Below, piece by piece: positions 43,282-50,198 of a stretch of 64,000 nucleotides of DNA. The stretch is from JAHZKN01 sp965250205. GTDB taxonomy: Bacteria; Pseudomonadota; Alphaproteobacteria; Rhizobiales; Hyphomicrobiaceae. The DNA lies in NCBI GenBank assembly GCA_965250205.1, contig CBDFNK010000023.1:1-64000 (forward strand). Reading direction: 5' to 3'. A program made the translations under genes and the position numbers. Numbering within the stretch: the stretch's first letter is position 1; every line of letters starts with the position of its first letter. Under the pieces are notes generated by a model. It was not told the DNA's origin, searched no databases, and was given only the letters and a program-made list of their open reading frames with translations.

Positions 43282-43863
43282 CTAAAGCGGGACTGAATTA
43301 GTTGACCGGGGATGCAGGTAGAGTGGTGCAGCAGGGCTCGACGGGAGGTCGCGCGACGACGAGCGCTCCGAGGGTGCTGCTGGTGCATGGCGGTCGGCCC
43401 CACTAAGCCCTTGATCTTTAGTCGGAGAGATAGCGGCTCGCATTTCCGCTGCTAGGCCACTCAACCGTTCAGCAATTCTGGAAATGAAGTGGTCAGCAAG
43501 ACTTGGGTCTTCCGTCATCAAGCCTTCGATCATCGGGCGATGAAACTTAAGGGCTTTGATTGATTCATCAGCAACAACCGTCAGGTGATGGACGGTGTCG
43601 ATCAGCATGGCCATTTCGCCCACTAAAGTGCCCGGTGCAATTGCTTGGTATGGATTTGTTCTTGATAAGGCATTGAATTGGGTGGCGTGTCCGGAGATCA
43701 CCAGGATCGCCGCCTCGCCGTGGTCACCATCCTGAATCAACGCTTCACCCGGTTGATAGACGACGCGTTCAGCACGGCGCACAATTTCTGATATTTGCTG
43801 TTCTGCGAGGCCATGAAACAAAGGCACCTGCAAAGCAGAACCTACAATCGGCTTGATGGTCAT
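43282..43863 (-). CDS. Cyclic nucleotide-binding domain protein (no HTH)
   Basis: The 193-residue protein has a single cNMP-binding domain: VPLFHGLAEQQISEIVRRAE, VVYQPGEALIQDGDHGEAAILVISG (core YQPGEALIQDGDHGEA) and PGTLVGEMAMLIDTVHHLTV. The phosphate-binding cassette PGTLVGEMAML lacks the usual Arg-Ala pair, so nucleotide binding is uncertain. A Ser/Pro-rich tail replaces the DNA-binding domain of Crp. In Rhizobiales a similar gene precedes the OmpR-type regulator found here at 44303. Confidence 0.85.
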   Translation of the reverse strand: MTIKPIVGSALQVPLFHGLAEQQISEIVRRAERVVYQPGEALIQDGDHGEAAILVISGHATQFNALSRTNPYQAIAPGTLVGEMAMLIDTVHHLTVVADESIKALKFHRPMIEGLMTEDPSLADHFISRIAERLSGLAAEMRAAISPTKDQGLSGADRHAPAAPSERSSSRDLPSSPAAPLYLHPRSTNSVPL

Positions 43864-43990
43864 CGTAACAGTATTCCAACATGAGAAAACGCGTGCAGGA
43901 AGGTCAAACGCAACGCAGAATTCGTGGTTACAGGATGAGGCACCAAGGCGTGCCTACAGCGTGTTGCCCAAAAGTGAGGTCTGGTTGTGT

Positions 43991-44014
43991 CAACATCAGC
44001 TCGCGCAGTGTTGG
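43991..44014. repeat. Single degenerate half-unit of the 58-bp repeat
   Basis: CAACATCAGCTCGCGCAGTG plus TTGG matches CAACACAAGCTTGCGCAGTG plus TTGG of the array at 23388 at 20 of 24 positions. It lies in the gap between the cNMP-binding gene and a family A repeat. Confidence 0.55.
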
Positions 44015-44079
44015 AAGTTTTGGGCCAAACAACACGTTTAAACGTCGTCGGAAGCTGGGGTGATTCGGGTTCCGAGGTC

Positions 44080-44305
44080 TAGAGCCTCGAGCTTTTTCTT
44101 GTACACAGTGAAGCTATTTGCTGAACGCTCTATCTCATGATTGGCAATCAACTTATTTGCTCAAAGTCAAACCCAACGTTTCGCAGGTTGATCTAGGTGC
44201 CACTCAGTAGATGTGGATGGGACGAGGAAAACCCCAATCGCGCCTTTGAGCGCGAGATCAAACGACCTTCAGTTGGTTCCGATTGAGCGGTGGCAATTTG
44301 ATCTA
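44080..44305. repeat. Dispersed repeat family A (copy 4) followed by family C
   Basis: Family A runs 44080-44196 (TAGAGC, CGCTCTATCTCATGATTGGC, TTTCGCAGGTTGATCTAG). Family C runs 44255-44305 with ends AGATCAAA / TTTGATCT. The last bases of C give the TAG stop of the response-regulator gene (44303-44305). Confidence 0.75.
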
Positions 44306-44989
44306 AGGCACCAATTTGTAGCCACCAGATTCCGTGACCAGGATTTCTGCGTTCGAGGGGTCTTTCTCGATTTTTTGACGCAGGCGATAGATGTGGGTCT
44401 CCAAGGTGTGCGTCGTAACGCCAGCGTTGTAGCCCCACACTTCATGCAACAGCACATCGCGTGAGACGACGGAATCTCCAGAGCGATACAAGAACTTCAG
44501 GATTGAGGTTTCTTTTTCCGTTAGACGAATTTTGATTTTCTTGTCGTCTGTCAGAATTTTGGATGCTGGCTTGAACATATAGGGACCGATTTTAAAAATC
44601 GCATCTTCACTTTGTTCGTGTTGTCTGAGCTGGGCGCGGATACGCGCAAGCAAGACGGCAAATTTGAAGGGTTTGGTCACATAATCATTGGCACCAGCGT
44701 CAAGGCCCAGGATCTGATCGGCGTCGGAATCATTTCCAGTCAACATAATGATTGGATTTTTAAAGCCTGTTTTTCTAAGCAGACGAACCGCTTCCCGACC
44801 ATCCATATCTGGCAGACCAACGTCAAACACTACCAAATCCGGTTGGCTCTCCTTGGCTTTGTTAACGCCCGTTGATGCCGTATTGGCTTCCGTAACCTCA
44901 AATTCTTGTTGCAGGGCTAACTGATCTTTGAGAGAGCCGCGCAAATCCTCATCGTCATCGACAAGAAGGATCTTTCGTGCAGTGCTCAT
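44303..44989 (-). CDS. OmpR/PhoB-family response regulator
   Basis: The receiver domain shows ILLVDDDEDLRGSLKDQL, the phosphoacceptor Asp in VVFDVGLPDMDG, MLTGNDSDAD and the Lys in YVTKPFKFAVLLARI. The winged-helix output domain has RLTEKETSILKFLYRSGDSVVSRDVLLHEVWGY (core LTEKETSILKFLYR) and THTLETHIYRLRQKIE. Length is 228 residues. No histidine kinase is adjacent. The gene order next to an L,D-transpeptidase is seen in Rhizobiales. The target is unknown. Confidence 0.92.
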   Translation of the reverse strand: MSTARKILLVDDDEDLRGSLKDQLALQQEFEVTEANTASTGVNKAKESQPDLVVFDVGLPDMDGREAVRLLRKTGFKNPIIMLTGNDSDADQILGLDAGANDYVTKPFKFAVLLARIRAQLRQHEQSEDAIFKIGPYMFKPASKILTDDKKIKIRLTEKETSILKFLYRSGDSVVSRDVLLHEVWGYNAGVTTHTLETHIYRLRQKIEKDPSNAEILVTESGGYKLVP

Positions 44990-45100
44990 GCGGGTTCGCT
45001 CCGATGGTAGTTGTTTTTATTAGACTGCTCTAGGGCAGTGCCCTTAACTCTTAGCAAATCTTGTCCTGACAAGAAAATGGTAAGAAAGCGAGTGCGATAG

Positions 45101-45631
45101 ATGCACAACCGGCGTCTGCCCCGTCAACTATTCGTGAGGACATTGTCTCAGCGGGCAAGCCAGGGTTTTTTGGATCTTGGATTTACGCGCATTCCGTGTG
45201 TGCTTGGTCGCTCTGGCAAACGGGCCCTGAAGCGGGAAGGAGATGGTGCCACTCCATTGGGCCATTTTCGTATCCTCTCATTTTATTTCCGAGGTGATCG
45301 TCTGTCTCCGCCTCTGACTGTGCTGCCCGTCAAGGCGCTCAGCCGGAAGGATGGCTGGTGTGATGCACCTGGTGATCGTAATTACAACCGCCTAGTGTGC
45401 CATCCCTATCCGTCAAGTGCCGAGCATCTATGGCGGGATGATCACCTTTACGATGTTGTCGGTGTGCTGGATTACAATTTCGAGCCCAGGCACCAAGGAT
45501 GTGGCAGCGCTATTTTTCTGCACATTGCGAATCCGGAACGCAAACCGACGCAGGGCTGCATTGCTGTCAGCCAACACGACATGAAGCGGTTGCTCACCTG
45601 GCTTGGACCGAAGACAAAATTCTGCGTTTAA
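45101..45631 (+). CDS. L,D-transpeptidase (YkuD) family protein
   Basis: YkuD enzymes make 3-3 cross-links in peptidoglycan or attach proteins to it. The 176-residue protein has GKRALKREGDGATPLGHFRI near the start. The catalytic segment is IFLHIANPERKPTQGCIAVSQHDM, with the conserved His and the nucleophile Cys in TQGCIA. It is divergent from the response regulator. No clear signal peptide is seen from this start, so export is uncertain. Confidence 0.88.
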   Translation: MHNRRLPRQLFVRTLSQRASQGFLDLGFTRIPCVLGRSGKRALKREGDGATPLGHFRILSFYFRGDRLSPPLTVLPVKALSRKDGWCDAPGDRNYNRLVCHPYPSSAEHLWRDDHLYDVVGVLDYNFEPRHQGCGSAIFLHIANPERKPTQGCIAVSQHDMKRLLTWLGPKTKFCV

Positions 45632-45678
45632 ATATTTTTGTAAACATACGATTTTAGTGCGGTGACGTTTTCAGCGCG

Positions 45679-45713
45679 AAAAAAAGACCCAGATGACAAG
45701 TCATCTGGGTCTT
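45679..45713 (-). terminator. Intrinsic terminator after amtB
   Basis: AAGACCCAGATGAC and GTCATCTGGGTCTT are a perfect 14-bp stem with a 2-base gap, followed on the minus strand by a T run. Two more hairpins, TTTGGGTC / GACCCAAA (about 45765) and CCTGCGG / CCGCAGG (about 45790-45824), stand between it and amtB. Confidence 0.85.
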
Positions 45714-45829
45714 AAGGCGAACGCGGGCCAATAGGGAGAAGAAATACGCTCGCCGACACGATATATTTGGGTCAGGGACCCAAAAGGCCCTGCGGACAAC
45801 AGATTTAGATTGCCCGCAGGGTTTGCGCG

Positions 45830-47209
45830 TTAGATGCGTTGACTACCGGTGCCAAATTCGGGGTAGGCCTCTAGGCCGATTTCCGATTTGTCGAGGCCAG
45901 CGATCTCATCTTCAAGTGAGGGTCTGAGTCCCACTGTTACTTTGAGTACGGTCCACACTACAAGGCTGGTGAGGATCACAAACAGACCGATAGATCCCAC
46001 ACCAATGGCTTGACCAAGGAATGTTGCACCATCGTTGGTGAGTGGCACGGCCATCGTGCCCCAGATGCCAGCCATCAAGTGAACCGGGATCGCACCGACC
46101 ACATCATCAATGCGGAGTTTGTCGAGCAGCGGGACGGCGAACACGACAATCACACCACCCACAGCACCAATGATGAGCGACCAAACTGGGTCTGGTGTTA
46201 GAGGTTCAGCAGTAATCGAAACGAGCCCTGCCAAAGCACCATTGAGGACCATGGTGATATCGACCTTGCCGTATACGGTTTGGTTGCTCATCAGGGCTGC
46301 CATCGCACCAGCGGCGGCTGCCAAGTTCGTATTCACGAAGATGCGCGACACAGCCGAGGCATCGGAAATCGTGCCCATAGCCAATTGCGAGCCACCATTA
46401 AAGCCAAACCAGCCGAGCCATAAAATGAATGTGCCAAGCGTTGCCAGCGGAATGTTAGAGCCAGGCATCGGCGTAATGGATCCGCCGGCACCGTATTTGC
46501 CATGACGCGCGCCAAGTATGATGGCACCGACGAGTGCAGCCCAACCGCCCACAGAGTGAACCAGGGTGGAGCCAGCGAAGTCTTGGAACTCAGCTCCCGC
46601 TACCGATTTGATCCAGCTTGTGTCAGCACCGGATGCCAACCAACCGGCACCCCATTTCCAAGCGCCCTGGATGGGGTAGATAAACCCAGTGAGAACAATA
46701 ACAAAGATCAGGAACGGCCAAAGCTTGATGCGTTCTGCAAGCGTGCCTGAAACAATCGACGCCGTCGTCGCGCAAAACATCATTTGGAAGAACCAGTCCG
46801 AGCCCGCCGAATAAGTGCCTGGATCATTGGCTGGATCTGGAATTACCTTTGCTGTGAATGAACCCAAAAAGCCACCGTTCACACCGTCATACATTAGGTT
46901 GTAACCTACCAACCAAAACATGATGCCTGCGATGGAAAACAAAGCAATGTTCTTGGTGCATTGCATGGCGACGTTCTTAGAACGCACAAGCCCAGCTTCG
47001 AGCATGGCGAAGCCAGCCGCCATCCACATCACCAAAAAGCCACTGATTAAAAACAGTAGTGTGTTGAACACATACTGAGAGGACATCGAGGCTTCTGTTA
47101 TCGTAGCAGCAGTGGTGTCTTGCGCGTGAGATGGCAGTGCCGCCAAAATTAAGATTAGAAAAGTAGAGACGCAAGCAAGACCCAGTCTCTCAAATAGACG
47201 TCGTTTCAT
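45830..47209 (-). CDS. amtB: Ammonium transporter AmtB
   Basis: AmtB conducts ammonium and is closed by GlnK when nitrogen is plentiful. It has a cleavable signal (ACVSTFLILILAALPSHAQ) and eleven membrane helices. Landmarks are AAGFAMLEAGLVRSKNVA, FQDFAGSTLVHSVGGWAALVGA with the pore histidine, LGWFGFNGGSQ and VHLMAGIWGT. I chose ATG 47209 because AGGAG lies 8 bases upstream; the frame is open to 47230. Length is 459 residues. It follows glnK by 62 bases. Confidence 0.95.
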   Translation of the reverse strand: MKRRLFERLGLACVSTFLILILAALPSHAQDTTAATITEASMSSQYVFNTLLFLISGFLVMWMAAGFAMLEAGLVRSKNVAMQCTKNIALFSIAGIMFWLVGYNLMYDGVNGGFLGSFTAKVIPDPANDPGTYSAGSDWFFQMMFCATTASIVSGTLAERIKLWPFLIFVIVLTGFIYPIQGAWKWGAGWLASGADTSWIKSVAGAEFQDFAGSTLVHSVGGWAALVGAIILGARHGKYGAGGSITPMPGSNIPLATLGTFILWLGWFGFNGGSQLAMGTISDASAVSRIFVNTNLAAAAGAMAALMSNQTVYGKVDITMVLNGALAGLVSITAEPLTPDPVWSLIIGAVGGVIVVFAVPLLDKLRIDDVVGAIPVHLMAGIWGTMAVPLTNDGATFLGQAIGVGSIGLFVILTSLVVWTVLKVTVGLRPSLEDEIAGLDKSEIGLEAYPEFGTGSQRI

Positions 47210-47271
47210 TTGATTGCTCCTGTCGTGCATTTTTTAGATTTTGAGTGTCGGTGTGGTTGAGCGCGTGCAGC

Positions 47272-47610
47272 CTAAAGCGCCGCATCGTCGGCTTCGCCGG
47301 TGCGGATACGGAGCGTGTGCTCAATAGACATGACGAAGATTTTGCCGTCGCCGATCTGGCCGGTCTTGGCAGCTTTGGCGATGGTCGCAACGGCGGCATC
47401 CAGCTTGGCGCTGGGTACAGCAACTTCAAGCTTGATCTTGGGAACAAAGGTCACGGCGTATTCAGCGCCACGATAAATTTCTGTATGTCCCTTTTGGCGA
47501 CCGAAGCCTTTGACCTCGCTGACGGTCATGCCTTCGAGCCCTTGTTTGGTCAGTGCCTGTCGCACGTCGTCCAGCTTAAAGGGCTTGATTACTGCGGTTA
47601 TGAGTTTCAT
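47272..47610 (-). CDS. glnK: Nitrogen regulatory protein PII
   Basis: PII proteins sense 2-oxoglutarate and ATP/ADP and control AmtB and nitrogen enzymes. The 112-residue protein begins MKLITAVIKPFKLDDVRQAL. The T-loop GFGRQKGHTEIYRGAEYAV carries the uridylylated tyrosine. KIFVMSIEHTLRIRTGEADD closes the sequence. The frame is open further upstream, but ATG 47610 is the family start. Linkage to amtB marks it as GlnK. Confidence 0.95.
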   Translation of the reverse strand: MKLITAVIKPFKLDDVRQALTKQGLEGMTVSEVKGFGRQKGHTEIYRGAEYAVTFVPKIKLEVAVPSAKLDAAVATIAKAAKTGQIGDGKIFVMSIEHTLRIRTGEADDAAL

Positions 47611-47758
47611 GGCAGCTCTGTCCTTGATTGCTATTGCCTCGTCTTCTGATTCAGATCCGCGGGGATTTCCCGCCGTCTCATCAGTCCCGTATGTTAACCA
47701 ATCAAAGCCCATGCCAAGTGCCTCGCAAGTGCGGTAACACTCTGAAAATACAAAAGAA

Positions 47759-47790
47759 AAAGGCTATATCCTGAGCCAGGACATAGCCTT
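47759..47790 (-). terminator. Displaced terminator of tesB
   Basis: On the minus strand GGCTATGTCCTG and CAGGATATAGCC form a long stem, followed by TTTTTCTTTTG. It lies upstream of glnK, where no minus-strand gene now ends; before the transposon inserted it stood about 90 bases after the tesB stop. Confidence 0.8.
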
Positions 47791-47848
47791 AGAGCACTCT
47801 AAAATGCCTAAATATTACACACTAATATTCTTTTGCCTATTATATAGG

Positions 47849-47856
47849 CATTCTAT
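47849..47856. repeat. Target-site duplication, left copy
   Basis: CATTCTAT directly precedes the left inverted repeat and is repeated exactly at 50191-50198. Confidence 0.95.
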
Positions 47857-47906
47857 GGGGTTATTATACTTGGCGTACCCATTGCCAGAATCGGGAGGTC
47901 TAGCTA

Positions 47907-48462
47907 ATGAATGAGCTAGCGCCTCGCCCGTCGCAAAAGGACTTCCCTCCACACGGGCTCGTGAGCCTATGGAATATGCTGAACGTCAATGCTTCTGCCT
48001 TTATTCAAGCTGTTCAAACAATGGACAAAGTGCGTTTCATTGTTGAGGGCTTTGATGAGGAGACAAAGCAAACAAGATTCAAGGACGCACCTCTAGACTC
48101 TCAAAAGCCTTACATAAATCTGATTGAGAGGTTTGGGGACCGGGCCAAATCGCTAGGCGCTTCGACCGCCGCTGTCGCGGCAAACGAATTGTTGCGCGAA
48201 TTGAGCCGAGGAGAAATTTTGTTCGGGAACCTGTCTTTCAAATCTGACGACCTGGGGACCTGTTTTCGGCGCGAACAAGGAAGAAAAAATTGCACTAAAT
48301 GAGCTGGTGTCTCACTTCAGACATCTAAAGAACGCTTACAGAGACCCTAGTTTTCACACACTCCGTTCGAAGTTCACGGAACCCGAAGCAAAGCTTATTT
48401 ACGACAACGCTAAGGCTTTGATGGTTTCAATTTCGAAGTTGCTTTCCCCGCCGCAGCCTTAA
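47907..48462 (+). pseudogene. Transposon passenger hypothetical gene, frameshifted
   Basis: I do not recognise the product. The frame starts at ATG 47907 with GGGAGG 9 bases upstream and reads to SFKSDDLG. Removing one G from GGGG near 48253-48256 joins it to PVFGANKEEKIALNELVSHF and a stop at 48462, for 184 residues in all. The unbroken frame as printed ends at 48302. The protein is soluble and helical (ALNELVSHFRHLKNAY). It lies just inside the left transposon end and overlaps the 52-residue gene tail to tail by 53 bases. Confidence 0.65.
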
Positions 48463-48568
48463 ATGCATTTTCAGCATCCTTTGTGTCTACGTCAGCGTTC
48501 TTTGCAGCTTCTTTAAACCGCTTCCACTGCTCTTTAGGATCTAGTTCTGGTTCTTTGCGTTTGGGCAT
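48410..48568 (-). CDS. Small basic protein downstream of the PemK/MazF-like gene (52 aa)
   Basis: The protein begins MPKRKEPELDPKEQWKRFKE and ends KLKPSKP. It is helical and rich in Lys, Glu and Ala. GGAG lies about 9 bases before ATG 48568. Small MPKRKEP-type proteins near toxin-like genes are familiar to me from alphaproteobacteria, but I cannot name a function. An antitoxin role for the neighbour is possible; the order toxin first is less usual. Confidence 0.7.
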   Translation of the reverse strand: MPKRKEPELDPKEQWKRFKEAAKNADVDTKDAENAFKAAAGKATSKLKPSKP

Positions 48569-48586
48569 AAGCATGCTCCATAATGA

Positions 48587-48615
48587 CGGAGCCCCATCAT
48601 AAAGACGGGGCTCCG
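48587..48615. repeat. 9-bp perfect hairpin inside the transposon
   Basis: CGGAGCCCC and GGGGCTCCG are separated by 11 bases. It lies between the toxin-like gene and the 52-residue gene and has no T run, so it may be a leader structure and not a terminator. Confidence 0.6.
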
Positions 48616-48730
48616 GACGTTTGACAGTATCTAGGCTAATCTGAGCTTGTCATCGCTCGGCGATTAGCCTGCCTAGTAGTCTAGGTCTTAAAGCCCGATG
48701 ACCGGGATACCCTTTAAATATAGGTGAATC

Positions 48731-49132
48731 TCACACTTTTAGCAAGTGCATGAGGCCAAGACCGTGAATAACTCCTTGTTGTACCGCCTTAAAATCTTCA
48801 TCATTTAAAGTGGGGGTATGGTATTTCCTACGGCCCACCTTAAAACTCTGTAGGCGCTCAGTAGATATGTTTAACAACATGTCGCACTTTGCCCAGCAAG
48901 GATCTTTCTCATCCTCTGACGGATGGTAGTTTTTTGACAGTCGAACCACAAATGGGAGATCGTGCTTGGGCGCAGTTGTGCTTATGGGCACAATTGCAGC
49001 AACCTTGCTTCTGTGTGGTAAGCGAGGTGACACAATAATGACCGGACGTTTCTTAGTCATTTCGGGAGGCTTAAACTTTGAAAAGTCGCAGATGAAAATC
49101 TGCCTTGCCCTTGGATTAAATGTTAACGCCAT
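48731..49132 (-). CDS. PemK/MazF-family toxin-like protein
   Basis: PemK/MazF toxins are ribosome-independent endoribonucleases that cut mRNA. The 133-residue protein has the fold landmarks RQIFICDFSKFKPPEMTKKRPVIIVSP (core KRPVIIVSPRL), KVAAIVPISTTAP, and CWAKCDMLLNISTERLQSFKVG. The gene is the second minus-strand gene of the transposon, 36 bases after the transposase stop, so it probably shares its transcript. The usual antitoxin upstream is absent; the 52-residue gene downstream is the only candidate. Confidence 0.85.
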   Translation of the reverse strand: MALTFNPRARQIFICDFSKFKPPEMTKKRPVIIVSPRLPHRSKVAAIVPISTTAPKHDLPFVVRLSKNYHPSEDEKDPCWAKCDMLLNISTERLQSFKVGRRKYHTPTLNDEDFKAVQQGVIHGLGLMHLLKV

Positions 49133-49168
49133 TCAGCATCAATAAGTTGATTCCGCAACCCTGTAAAC

Positions 49169-50125
49169 TTACGCCTCTACTTCCCTATCAGGCGTTCGAT
49201 AGGTTAGCCGCTTACCCACAACACCTTTGATCGCTTCCACACTTCTCTTCTCATCGTCGATACCGCGAGCCACGCGGTTAGAATATCTAAAATCAAACTC
49301 AGCCAAATATCTGTGCAGGTGGCGCTCTTTGCAATGCTGATAGGTGCCCTTCATTCCGCGTTTGAAGATTGAGTAGTAGCCTTCAACGGTATTGGAGTGG
49401 GCAATGTCACCAAGCTGATAGCGGACGTATTCACCGGCTGAGTGATCAACACGGTTATGACTGGCCCATTCACCGTCTTTATTCATGTTTTTGTACCAAC
49501 TCGCCGCGTCGGTCATGATGTGACTTTCGCGGTCAATGTTGGATTTGATGATCGGCATGATCTCAGCGATTGTTTGGCCGTCGACTTTAAAGCTGCGAGC
49601 CTCACCACCGCGCTCAACAAGAGTGAGTACGATGTTGCGGAAGGCCGAACCGTGTTTGCTGGTCAGGCGTTTTGGCGCTTCTTCCAACTTGCCCTGCATG
49701 GTTTCATCGATTTCAACGACTTTGCCTTCACCACCCATGGGACTGAGTAGCGAGCCGACACGCATAGCTTCGCGAATACGGTGGCTCATAAACCAAGCGG
49801 TCTTGAGGGTGACGCCCAAGGTTCGGTGAAGCTGATTGGATGAAATGCCTTTTTTTGAACCGCAAATCAGATAGAAGGCTTGCAGCCAAAGGTGCATTTT
49901 CACCTTGCTGTCTTCAAATATGGTGCCGACCTTCACGATAAAAGGCTTACGGCAGGCGTAGCACTTGTACGCGCCCTTGCGGGTGGACTTGCCCTTCATC
50001 TTAGAGACGCGCTCTTTCTCCCCGCATTTTGGGCAGGTAGGACCGTCTGGCCACACGTGGCTTTCGACCCACGCATAGGCTGCGTCTTCGTCTTGAAGGT
50101 GCTTTTGGCTCAGTAGCGATGACAC
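49169..50125 (-). CDS. IS1595-family transposase
   Basis: The 318-residue protein has the N-terminal zinc ribbon (CPKCGEK and CYACRKPF) typical of this family, then the DDE-like ISXO2 domain. Landmarks are VGTIFEDSKVKMHLWLQAFY, VVEIDETMQGK with the first acidic residue, HIMTDAASWYKNM with the second, and HSNTVEGYYSIFKRGMKGTY with N and E. It appears complete. GTG 50125 has AGGAGA about 9 bases upstream. Confidence 0.95.
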   Translation of the reverse strand: MSSLLSQKHLQDEDAAYAWVESHVWPDGPTCPKCGEKERVSKMKGKSTRKGAYKCYACRKPFIVKVGTIFEDSKVKMHLWLQAFYLICGSKKGISSNQLHRTLGVTLKTAWFMSHRIREAMRVGSLLSPMGGEGKVVEIDETMQGKLEEAPKRLTSKHGSAFRNIVLTLVERGGEARSFKVDGQTIAEIMPIIKSNIDRESHIMTDAASWYKNMNKDGEWASHNRVDHSAGEYVRYQLGDIAHSNTVEGYYSIFKRGMKGTYQHCKERHLHRYLAEFDFRYSNRVARGIDDEKRSVEAIKGVVGKRLTYRTPDREVEA

Positions 50126-50190
50126 GACCGGAATCTCCTATTGATTCCAATATAGTAGATCACGCTGGGTACGTCAAGTATAATAACCCC

Positions 50191-50198
50191 CATTCTAT
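50191..50198. repeat. Target-site duplication, right copy
   Basis: CATTCTAT follows the right inverted repeat. Bases 50195-50197 of it are the TAG stop codon of tesB on the minus strand. Confidence 0.95.

Larger units (their letters stand above)
47857..50190. mobile_element. Intact IS1595-family transposon with passenger genes (2,334 bp)
   Basis: The ends are 25-bp inverted repeats starting GGGGTTATTATACTTG (left 47857-47881, right 50166-50190) and differ at one base. The flanking 8-bp duplication CATTCTAT is perfect, the size known for IS1595. Inside are a minus-strand transposase (49169-50125), a PemK/MazF-like gene, a 52-residue gene and a plus-strand frameshifted gene. Passenger genes are known in some IS1595 subgroups. 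The perfect duplication suggests recent insertion. Confidence 0.95.

Noticed and set aside
47690..47730. Sigma-54 promoter for glnK
   Set aside because: On the minus strand TTGGCATG-N4-TTTGAT resembles the consensus, but the -12 GC is GA; too weak to list.
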